Positions 48,453 to 55,028 of a DNA stretch of 55,028 nt are shown in pieces. Every line of letters starts with the position of its first letter. Positions within the stretch are counted from its first letter, which is position 1. The position numbers and the translations under genes are program-made. Below the pieces are notes generated by a model. That model saw only the letters and a program-made list of their open reading frames with translations, was not told where the DNA came from and made no database searches. The DNA lies in NCBI GenBank assembly GCA_902775485.1, contig CACYMJ010000012.1, positions 1-55,028 of the forward strand, in the 5' to 3' direction. The DNA is from an uncultured Lachnospiraceae bacterium (GTDB lineage Bacteria; Bacillota; Clostridia; Lachnospirales; Lachnospiraceae).

Positions 48453-49643
48453 TCAGAAAAAGTTCAGAAACAGAGTTATCACGGTGGAGTTGATAAAATC
48501 CGCAAACACGCTTCCCACGATCGGCACGAGCAGAAAAGCCTTGAATGACGGTTCGTATTTCAGGCAGACAGCGTGCATGTTTGCCATGGCATTCGGTGTG
48601 GCACCCATTCCGAAACCGCAGAACCCGGCCGTGATCACAGCCGCATCATAATCCGCTCCCATAAGATTAAAGACCACATATCTGGCATATATCATAATAA
48701 GAACCGTCTGTATGAGCAGAAGCACTGCAAGAGGCAGGGCGAGCTGTAAAAGGACATATACATTCATGGTTATCATGGCTATGCCAAGAAACAGCGGAAG
48801 CATGATCTCCCCTATATCGGTTATCTTTTCCATGTTGATATCGAGCTTTCCGGTCAACTCCCCTATGTTCCTGATAACAGCTGCGGATATCATTGCCCCG
48901 ATATACATCGGAAAAGTCATCCCGGTCTTTGATAACAACAATGAAAATGCCGTTCCGATGCCTGCAGCGATGGCTATCTGAAATGCAGCGATCGAGTATC
49001 CGATCTGGCCTTCATGCGTTGACCTGACAAGTGCACTGTCTTTGTAAGGATCTTCTGTAGAGACCGTGCTGAGCAGATTTTTTTTAACGATCAGGCTGTT
49101 AGCTATGGGACCGCCGATCACCGAGCCGGCAGTGAGGCCATATGTGGCGCTTGCGATACATACCGAAGATGCCCCCGCCAGTCCGTGCTCTTCCAATATC
49201 GGGCCAAAAGCGACCGAAGTTCCGTGTCCTCCGGTCATCGGGATGGAGCCTGTACACAGTCCCAGAAGCTTATCCATTCCAAATACCGCTGCAGCCCCGA
49301 TCGCAACAGTATTCTGAAGTATCACAAGGACCAGAACGAGTATCAGAAATATGCCCAAACTCTTTCCGCCGGTCCGAAGAAGTTTAAAATCAGCCTGAAA
49401 TCCTATGGTTGTAAAGAAAAACACCATACACACATCCCGCAGGGTGCTATCGAAAGCCACTTGCGCAGTTCCGGTCTCATGCAATATACATACGATCACG
49501 GCAACGATAATGCCGCCTATCACGGGTGCCGGTATGCAAAACCGTTCCAGCACTCTGATGTATTTCTTTGCCAGGCGTCCCACGATTACCGCAACTACTG
49601 CGATCGCAAGTGTCTGATATATATCAAAAGAAACTGATGCCAT
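48453..49643 (-). CDS. gltS: sodium/glutamate symporter GltS
   Basis: A 396-residue, about ten-helix membrane transporter. Signatures: RFCIPAPVIGGIIVAVIVCI, IPMTGGHGTSVAFGPILEEH (family reentrant loop G-G-H-G-T), SATYGLTAGSVIGGPIANSL, and FCGFGMGATPNAMANMHAVC (second G-x-G-A-T-P-N-A-x-A-N loop). Imports glutamate with Na+. No clear neighbours in the pathway. Convergent with the recombinase gene. Confidence 0.95.
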   Translation of the reverse strand: MASVSFDIYQTLAIAVVAVIVGRLAKKYIRVLERFCIPAPVIGGIIVAVIVCILHETGTAQVAFDSTLRDVCMVFFFTTIGFQADFKLLRTGGKSLGIFLILVLVLVILQNTVAIGAAAVFGMDKLLGLCTGSIPMTGGHGTSVAFGPILEEHGLAGASSVCIASATYGLTAGSVIGGPIANSLIVKKNLLSTVSTEDPYKDSALVRSTHEGQIGYSIAAFQIAIAAGIGTAFSLLLSKTGMTFPMYIGAMISAAVIRNIGELTGKLDINMEKITDIGEIMLPLFLGIAMITMNVYVLLQLALPLAVLLLIQTVLIMIYARYVVFNLMGADYDAAVITAGFCGFGMGATPNAMANMHAVCLKYEPSFKAFLLVPIVGSVFADFINSTVITLFLNFF

Positions 49644-49704
49644 TTATGATGCCTCCTGCAGTTATATATATTATATCTGCATTATACCAGCCGGAAATGC
49701 CGGA

Positions 49705-51162
49705 TCAATCCCACCAATAGCTTCCATAAAAGTTCTCCACGTGGTTTCCTTCGATACTTACTTCAAATACACCCATAAGATCCTCTCCGGAGGTACTGTT
49801 AAACCATTCCAGGGGAGATTGTCCTTCCTTATATCCCGGGAAGTACTGCATATCACATGTCTTATCAAATACAGTGTCTGCATCGACTATAAGTGTCATT
49901 GGTCCTTCATCTTCTTCCGTTCCCGACAGTTCCACTGTCGTAACATCTTCCAAAGTGACCTTTGACGGCGTTATTGCTGCATCAGACGGCGAATACAGAT
50001 AATAATAGATCCTGTGGCTTAGCCTCTCGCCGGTATACTTGACATATGCGCCTTTATATCCGGCCTGTTCCACATCCGCTATAAGTTCCTCTGCACGATC
50101 CTTTGTCGCAGACTTTCCGACTGTTACACACCAGTAGCTGTCCCTGTTCAGATTTTCCCACTCCGGTGTATATATACAGTATGCATCCAGTCCTTTATCA
50201 TTAAGATCCTTTGCAAGATCGAGCGATTCCTGCCGCTCGGCAGATGAGCCGACCCACACTCCGTAGAAAGGTTCGTCGGATACGTCAAAGCCGTCCTGTA
50301 CATCAGCATCATTTGCGTACTCGTCGCTGCCGCCCTCTAACGGGGTGATTTCTATCTCTTTTACTACCATGCCGTACTTTGAGCTGTCATTCGGCTCAAG
50401 CGTACAGGTCGCCAAATAGTTCGAATATCCGGGATTCATCTCTATTTCGCCGAAGTACCCCCAGAACATGTTGACTTTCCCTGTATATTTGCCGTCCTCT
50501 TCTTCCACGGTACATTCATGAATCTCCAAAACGGTCTCCGTATCTACTTCCTGATCGACGATAAGTGCATAAAACTCATTCCCCTTTTCATATCTTACAG
50601 CATCCGACAGGTCACACACAGGCCCTATCGGCAGATCATCCCATGAAGCTTTTGTACCGAAAAGATCCATGCAGTTTCTCTCGACACTTTCCTTCGACAC
50701 AGACATCCCGTGAAATCTGTCACCATCGTTATCCGTATCGGAATTTTCCTCTTCCGAAAATCCTCCCATTCCAAGAACAAAGGTGCTGTCGATCACGCCA
50801 TCCGCATCACCGCTTAAGACAGCGGCTCTGATCTTCTCCTCATCCGAAAGGGAAAGTTTTATATCTGTTATACCCGTATAATTATAATCGGACTCCTTCA
50901 TCATGGTTGCCCATAAAAATCCGCTTAAAGCTTCACTCATTTTCTTCAGAGAGTCCTGTGCGGCTGCTGTGTCAAGCTTCTCCTTCCTGTTGGATTTCTT
51001 TTTGTCCGATTTTTCTTTCTTTTCCGGAGCTTTATCCTCGACTGCGCTCTCTTCTTCCTTTATTTTTTCCGGGCTGTCCACAGCCGCGCTTTTTTCGCAG
51101 CCTGCAAGAATACCGCAGAATACAAGGCTGATTATAAGGGTTGCAAATGCTTTTCTCTTCAT
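49705..51162 (-). CDS. lipoprotein with SPOR-like domain
   Basis: A 485-residue lipoprotein. Signal MKRKAFATLIISLVFCGILA, lipobox ILAGC. A Lys/Glu-rich linker follows, then an unknown domain (100-290). Residues about 297-385 (FYGVWVGSSAERQESLDLAK, then YWCVTVGKSATKDRAEELIA, YKGAYVKYTGE) have two beta-alpha-beta units, as in SPOR peptidoglycan-binding domains. A C-terminal beta part follows. Probably attached to the wall through the SPOR part. ATG at 51162, AGGAG-like site. Confidence 0.72.
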   Translation of the reverse strand: MKRKAFATLIISLVFCGILAGCEKSAAVDSPEKIKEEESAVEDKAPEKKEKSDKKKSNRKEKLDTAAAQDSLKKMSEALSGFLWATMMKESDYNYTGITDIKLSLSDEEKIRAAVLSGDADGVIDSTFVLGMGGFSEEENSDTDNDGDRFHGMSVSKESVERNCMDLFGTKASWDDLPIGPVCDLSDAVRYEKGNEFYALIVDQEVDTETVLEIHECTVEEEDGKYTGKVNMFWGYFGEIEMNPGYSNYLATCTLEPNDSSKYGMVVKEIEITPLEGGSDEYANDADVQDGFDVSDEPFYGVWVGSSAERQESLDLAKDLNDKGLDAYCIYTPEWENLNRDSYWCVTVGKSATKDRAEELIADVEQAGYKGAYVKYTGERLSHRIYYYLYSPSDAAITPSKVTLEDVTTVELSGTEEDEGPMTLIVDADTVFDKTCDMQYFPGYKEGQSPLEWFNSTSGEDLMGVFEVSIEGNHVENFYGSYWWD

Positions 51163-51560
51163 TATCTTATTTCTCCTGTCCGTGGTAATGGGTTTGTTTT
51201 CTCGGATCTGTTATTGTTCCCATATGATAAATGATTATAAACAAAAAAGGGGACTTTAATACCCCCTATCGTCTAGATATGTAAAAGATATACAAAAAGT
51301 TCAACCTTCCACCGGCTTACAGATCGGAAATCCCCGTATGCAAACGCCAATCTTGTATTTTCTTTCAGCTCTGTCCTTTTACAACTGTAATATAATCTCA
51401 CTACCCAAAAAGGATTATATCAGAAACTCGACCTTATATCTTCGCAAAAAAAGGGTCGCATCGCTGCGATCCTTTTTTCTGCTGTTTTTTTGTTGATTAT
51501 TTTCGGAAAACAGACTTGCCGTCCCAGCCATTAACGGTTGTATTATTGATAACTGCTCTT
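51163..51560. other. 398-bp intergenic region
   Basis: No gene. It holds the bidirectional terminator at 51446 and, at about 51248, a small GGGG...CCCC hairpin. From 51499 to 51553 the minus strand reads NNTTVNGWDGKSVFRK to a stop, out of frame with the double-glycine peptide, and this may be a frameshifted tail of it. Confidence 0.4.
51446..51478. terminator. bidirectional terminator
   Basis: Stem AAAAAAGG(G)TCGCA / TGCGATCCTTTTTT with a four-base loop TCGC and A/T flanks. It faces the lipoprotein gene to the left and the double-glycine peptide to the right, ending the latter's leftward transcript. Confidence 0.9.
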
Positions 51561-51836
51561 TCAGTCCAGCCAATCAATATATTTGTGACCACATTTATTG
51601 CATTTCAGAACGACAAGAGCATCAAACCAAAAGACTATAGAGACGTCGCTGCTCCCACATTTCGGACAGTTCGGACGTTTATAATTTACATGGGGGCGGT
51701 CTACGGGCGGAAAGTCCACTCCCGATCCGCCGGTAATGGATGCAAGGTCCGCATCCGAAAGATGTATCCCGCGTCTGAGTGCTTCCTTTTTGAGTTCCTC
51801 GATCGATGTAAGTTCTTTGAGATTCAGTTCTGACAT
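51561..51836 (-). CDS. double-glycine leader peptide with zinc-ribbon core
   Basis: A 91-residue peptide. Residues 1-37 are a bacteriocin-type leader: MSELNLKELTSIEELKKEAL and RRGIHLSDADLASITGG, with the usual L-S-D-x-x-L-x-x-I-x-G-G end. The core (38-91) has CPKCGSSDVSIVFWF and LKCNKCGHKYIDWLD, a four-cysteine zinc ribbon. This is unlike common class II bacteriocins. C39 peptidase-ABC transporters cleave such leaders; none is in the window. GAAGG precedes the ATG. A peptide signal, an antimicrobial or a modified peptide are possible. Confidence 0.72.
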   Translation of the reverse strand: MSELNLKELTSIEELKKEALRRGIHLSDADLASITGGSGVDFPPVDRPHVNYKRPNCPKCGSSDVSIVFWFDALVVLKCNKCGHKYIDWLD

Positions 51837-51946
51837 TTTAATCGCCTTCTTTCAAGTTGCTGTCCGGGCGATCAGGTCCGGTTCCTTTTGTTAATTATGT
51901 TTTAGCACCCTGCCCGTCACAGATATGTCACACTACTTGGCTATGT

Positions 51947-52795
51947 TCACCAGTCGCTGTCCCAATCCGAGTCGTCAGAGTCCCATGAATCCGAACCGGA
52001 ATCCCAGTCATAATCCGAATCGGAATCGGAGTCGGATGAATGATCATCCCGGTATGCCGAACTGTCTGTTACGTCCGGAACCGTTCTGAGGCTTTCGTCA
52101 GAATTTTCATTAAGGTCCTGATCTGTTGATTCCCAGTCCACATCTTCGTATGACCTGCCCATAAAATACGGGTCTGTATTGTTGGGATCATACTGTGCGG
52201 GCGCTGCGGCGGTATACCAGTCATCGTCATCATCATCGAAATAATACCAGTTGCCGGCGTCATTATAATAGACTACATCTTCGTAATTGTAGTAACCGTT
52301 GTGGCGTTTGCCGGAGACACTTTCAAATACAAATATGGCAATAAATGCCAAAGCAAAGATCATGTAAATAATGGATCTGATCTGCTTAAGCCTGTTATCC
52401 GATTTTGTCTGCCTGCCCCGGGAGGTGCTTCTTGCTTTCTGATGGACTATTTCATCCTTGAGCTTTTGAAACAGTTCGTCAACGGCATATGTCTCATCCT
52501 TTCCCTGATACCTGATCACACGGCTGCCGTCGGCTTTGTTTTTGTATACGACAAACTCATTATTGTCATTTTTATAGATACCAAAAGCCCTTGGCTCTTT
52601 ATAATCGACTCCGATAAAAAATCTCGTGGTCTCGGGAGGCGGAAGCTGCCTGTCTTCGTACCATTTTTTCAGTTCTTCAATGGTGCGGGGCTGTTTGTCG
52701 CCATCATGGTGAGAGGGATTGGGTGCACCGCACGAGGGGCACTTTTCCAGATAATCCTCATATGTGTTTTGGCAAAAATCGCATTGTATTTTCAA
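51947..52795 (-). CDS. zinc-ribbon membrane protein with acidic Ser/Asp/Trp tail
   Basis: A 282-residue protein. Zinc ribbon C5-x2-C8..C19-x2-C22 (QCDFCQNTYEDYLEKCPSCG). Residues 60-125 form a soluble domain (RFFIGVDYKEPRAFGIYKND). One membrane helix spans about 140-160 (IIYMIFALAFIAIFVFESV). After it comes a Tyr/Asp-rich part (YYNDAGNWYYFDDDDDDWYT) and the last 40 residues are Ser/Asp repeats with Trp (SDSDSDYDWDSGSDSWDSDD). Function unknown. The ribbon faces the cytoplasm and the tail the outside if Lys/Arg before the helix is inside. Confidence 0.7.
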   Translation of the reverse strand: MKIQCDFCQNTYEDYLEKCPSCGAPNPSHHDGDKQPRTIEELKKWYEDRQLPPPETTRFFIGVDYKEPRAFGIYKNDNNEFVVYKNKADGSRVIRYQGKDETYAVDELFQKLKDEIVHQKARSTSRGRQTKSDNRLKQIRSIIYMIFALAFIAIFVFESVSGKRHNGYYNYEDVVYYNDAGNWYYFDDDDDDWYTAAAPAQYDPNNTDPYFMGRSYEDVDWESTDQDLNENSDESLRTVPDVTDSSAYRDDHSSDSDSDSDYDWDSGSDSWDSDDSDWDSDW

Positions 52796-52879
52796 TTGGA
52801 CCTCCTCGCCTCCCTGTCTCTAATCCGTTACTATCCCTTTATCTTCCGGTTCTGACGACGTTTCTCATAAATCACCTTG

Positions 52880-53233
52880 TCAAAAGGCCAGTAAGCTCAG
52901 CAATATGCTGATCACACCCAAAACAATGGCCAAAACCGGCATCCACAAAATAGTTGCTCTTTTTACAACTATATCGATTATAAGCATTATTAAACCGATC
53001 ATTCCGCCCAACAGAGCAAATATCCATGTGAAGGCGGTAAAAAAGATCATTCCCGTTACCGACAATGCGGCGCTGTTTGTGATCGCCGTGGCGGTTCCCC
53101 CCTGCCCCGTTCCGGATTTGGATACGATCAGCAGCAAAATAACACAGATCAGTGCCATGGCAGAAACAACCAACGCTATGACCGAAAAAACCGCAGGCGC
53201 GGCTGATGATGTCTTTCCCGATAAATTTGCCAT
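52880..53233 (-). CDS. small three-helix membrane protein
   Basis: A 117-residue protein: VFSVIALVVSAMALICVILL, AALSVTGMIFFTAFTWIFAL with LGGMIGLIMLIIDIVVK, and WMPVLAIVLGVISILLSLLA. The loop SGTGQGGTATAI is polar. No family recognised. It lies 85 bp upstream of the zinc-ribbon gene, same strand, and the two could act together. Confidence 0.65.
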   Translation of the reverse strand: MANLSGKTSSAAPAVFSVIALVVSAMALICVILLLIVSKSGTGQGGTATAITNSAALSVTGMIFFTAFTWIFALLGGMIGLIMLIIDIVVKRATILWMPVLAIVLGVISILLSLLAF

Positions 53234-53308
53234 TTTATCATCCTCCCGGTATTTCCCATACCTGCCATTTCCCCATTCCCGTACTTATATATCTTACGGT
53301 ATAATCCC

Positions 53309-53845
53309 CTATTTTTCTGCTATAACATATTCCCCGTTCTTATACTTTACAGAAGATCCCGTCATCCTGAATCCCATTTTTTTCATCTCACGTAACAAGG
53401 TATGCATATAGAATCCATGTGTGACAACAGCTATATCCATACCGTCATTTCCGATCAATTTCGCAAACTCTCTTGCCCGTTCTCTCGTTTGCCTGCGACT
53501 TTCAACCTGCCTTTTGCTGTTAATAAACCATTGCAAACGTCCAACCAGACTCCAAAACCATAGCGGCATTTCCAGTTTAGTATCATAGCACGATTTGAGC
53601 GGAACCTCATTTATAAGCCGGGATTCAGAGTATTTTTCATTCGGAAAGAGTATTTTAGCCGTATCATGACTTCTTGACAATTCGCTGACGTATATTTTCT
53701 GATATACAGTCTGCGGAACGCTATAAGTCACATTCCTGATCGGAGAAAGATCATATTTTCTACACTGCGAATCAAGCACTTCTGATGTACATCGTCTGAT
53801 CCAGCAATAATCCACTTCCGCATGTCTTATTATAACTGCTCTCAA
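53309..53845 (-). CDS. histidine phosphatase family protein
   Basis: A 178-residue protein. VIIRHAEVDYC is the R-H-G/A-E nucleophile motif, IYVSELSRSHDTAKILFPNE the second arginine motif, LINEVPLKSCYD the acid region and IAVVTHGFYMHTLLREM the C-terminal His. All catalytic residues are present, so a phosphatase or mutase of a small phosphate is likely. Follows EFR1 by 12 nt on the same strand. Confidence 0.85.
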   Translation of the reverse strand: MRAVIIRHAEVDYCWIRRCTSEVLDSQCRKYDLSPIRNVTYSVPQTVYQKIYVSELSRSHDTAKILFPNEKYSESRLINEVPLKSCYDTKLEMPLWFWSLVGRLQWFINSKRQVESRRQTRERAREFAKLIGNDGMDIAVVTHGFYMHTLLREMKKMGFRMTGSSVKYKNGEYVIAEK

Positions 53846-53856
53846 TTAATATCTCC

Positions 53857-54618
53857 TTATATATACTTCTCAATCCCACACTGCTCTACAACCCTTTTCC
53901 CAAGAAGAGTGATCGCCTGCCCGGGACATTTGTTGATACAGCGATAGCACATAGTGCAACTATCACTTGAGACTGCTTTCTGCTCCTTAATTGAAATATT
54001 TTTCATCGGACACAGTTTTTCACATATTCCGCATCCGATACATTTATCATTATCAATTTTTAGCTTTGAGGAATATCTCGCGGTCTTATGCCCAAAATAG
54101 GCTCTCTGTCCAAAGAAACCGGCCAGTCTGTACAATACACCTATACCTTCCCGTGTCGGGTTACCGGCCTTCAGACGCTTTACAGATTCTTTTATCTTCC
54201 GATCCGCCTGTTTTACAAGTTCTCTATTCTTTTCAAGCGGACGCTTTAGTGCCTTCTCGTCAGCTATACTGTCCGGCATCTTAAGATGAAGTCCGCCTAT
54301 TACTGTAGCACCACAGCTTTGCAAAAGACGTCCAAGAAGCCCTGATCCATCACCACTGAAAAGTCCCATAGTTGCGATTATAAAAACCTTCTTGTTCATC
54401 CACAGTTCATTGTGATCCGTAATATAGTCCCGCATGATCTTCGGAACCGTACTAAACTGAACCGGATATGCAAATATGATAAGATCCGCATCTGTTGCTG
54501 CTGTTAAAGCCTCTGAATCCTCAATGGAGTATGTTTCGGACTCGCTATCATACTCCTTACAAAACAACTGCGCTGCATATTTTGAATTACCTGTCCCACT
54601 AAAATATATACCAACCAT
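53857..54618 (-). CDS. EFR1-type flavodoxin-ferredoxin fusion
   Basis: About 253 residues. The flavodoxin half opens MVGIYFSGTGNSKYAAQLFC, an FMN loop. The C-terminal half has two 4Fe-4S clusters: CIGCGICEKLCPMKN and CTMCYRCINKCPGQA. The EFR1 group moves electrons to unknown partners. Starts at 54618; an ATG five codons upstream is also possible. First of two genes with the histidine phosphatase. Confidence 0.9.
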   Translation of the reverse strand: MVGIYFSGTGNSKYAAQLFCKEYDSESETYSIEDSEALTAATDADLIIFAYPVQFSTVPKIMRDYITDHNELWMNKKVFIIATMGLFSGDGSGLLGRLLQSCGATVIGGLHLKMPDSIADEKALKRPLEKNRELVKQADRKIKESVKRLKAGNPTREGIGVLYRLAGFFGQRAYFGHKTARYSSKLKIDNDKCIGCGICEKLCPMKNISIKEQKAVSSDSCTMCYRCINKCPGQAITLLGKRVVEQCGIEKYI

Positions 54619-54763
54619 TTTTCTTACTCTCATATGCAAAAATCACCCGGTTTTACTCTTATAAAAGCATATGTCATCCACATTACTTGGTCATGGGGAT
54701 CATCATTTTGGAACTGTTCACGGCAGGCGCGTTCTTGATATCCACTCCTCCGTACCCAGTTGG

Positions 54764-55028
54764 TTATATCCCCATCTCTTCCAGAATATCAACCGCGGAT
54801 TCTACCATTCTCGGACAAATATCCTTAAAAAGACCTTTCTCCCGGGCATAGAGCATCCCCTCTTCTGAGGATATGTCACAGCCAAGTATATCCCTGCAGA
54901 CATATGAGGCATTCTTTTCTTTGAATCTGTCCATAAACTCAGCAGCCTTGGGATAAGCAGTTGCTTTATAGTCGGGTCCGTCTCCGTATTTCAACCCGAT
55001 CACCATGATTGCCCCGGATACAGCACCA
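54764..55028 (-). CDS. C_GCAxxG_C_C family protein (partial, N-terminus outside window)
   Basis: The last 88 codons of a redox-type protein. GAVSGAIMVIGLKYGDGPDY is the post-motif region after the expected G-C-A-x-x-G; VCRDILGCDIS gives a C-x5-C pair and LFKDICPRMVESAVDILEEM the last Cys. The first Cys motif lies beyond the edge. Such proteins are often next to ferredoxins and EFR1. The frame is open to the window end. Confidence 0.8.
   Translation of the reverse strand, partial: GAVSGAIMVIGLKYGDGPDYKATAYPKAAEFMDRFKEKNASYVCRDILGCDISSEEGMLYAREKGLFKDICPRMVESAVDILEEMGI

Noticed and set aside
1-55028. Prophage or integrative element
   Set aside because: No capsid, terminase, tail or conjugation genes; a single tyrosine recombinase alone is not enough.

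Overview
The window looks like part of a secondary replicon (megaplasmid or chromid), or an integrated one, from a Lachnospiraceae-type member of the Clostridia; a Butyrivibrio or Pseudobutyrivibrio relative fits best. This rests on AGGAGG-type ribosome binding sites, moderate GC, a HrcA/CIRCE-controlled small heat shock protein, many small lipoproteins and zinc-ribbon proteins, a clostripain and EFR1-type flavodoxin-ferredoxins. Species cannot be fixed from sequence alone. No rRNA and no phage structural genes are present. One intact tRNA (Ala, GGC) and one decayed tRNA are visible.

The core is a replication and partition locus at about 18.9-23.0 kb. A ParA ATPase and a small ribbon-helix-helix partner (parB-like) run leftward. 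To their right lies about 400 bp of AT-rich DNA full of TAATGTA repeats (candidate centromere). Next come eleven 15-bp iterons (consensus ACGGACNRATTAGGG, both orientations, two near-matches at its 5' end), an AT-rich stretch, and a Rep_3-type initiator running rightward whose promoter lies between the last two iterons. A twelfth, isolated iteron overlaps the stop codon of a small gene 0.5 kb downstream of rep. Palindromes of the form TTGACC-N5-GGTCAA bracket this locus and recur at 30.0 kb and just after a tyrosine recombinase gene at 48.4 kb.

Left arm, 0-18.9 kb: a partial GNAT acetyltransferase, a SAP/DUF6434 protein, an ACT protein, the CIRCE-controlled Hsp20, a PNPOx-like flavoprotein, a lipoprotein-PAP2-HXXEE membrane operon and an MBL-fold hydrolase. 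Then two flavodoxin/TetR modules with clear palindromic operators, a papain-like lipoprotein, an HPr-like protein and an AraC regulator. DUF3737, an alpha/beta hydrolase, a DUF4037 nucleotidyltransferase, a HAD phosphatase and a methyltransferase follow. A six-gene leftward operon (cyclase, two small proteins, ThpR, DUF1284, Cys-cluster protein) sits directly downstream of parAB and may be cotranscribed with it.

Right arm, 22.6-55 kb: small membrane proteins, HAD, lipoprotein, rhomboid, Gfo/Idh dehydrogenase, a histone-H1-like basic protein, PrsW, tRNA-Ala, aldo/keto reductase, YbaK editing protein, a beta-helix lipoprotein, glycerate kinase, YedK/HMCES, an ArsC-like protein, Tex, an MBL hydrolase and thiamine pyrophosphokinase. 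Further right are an Fe-S aldo/keto reductase, nucleoside hydrolase, YccF, GNAT, clostripain, tyrosine recombinase, GltS, a SPOR lipoprotein, a double-glycine-leader zinc-ribbon peptide, a zinc-ribbon membrane protein, a histidine phosphatase, EFR1 and a partial C_GCAxxG_C_C protein. The arm carries signs of shuffling: an 84-bp duplication that places the yedK upstream region and first codons in frame ahead of tex, a chimeric relic of the ArsC-like gene ahead of thiN, and the decayed tRNA next to a second AT-rich partition-like site.
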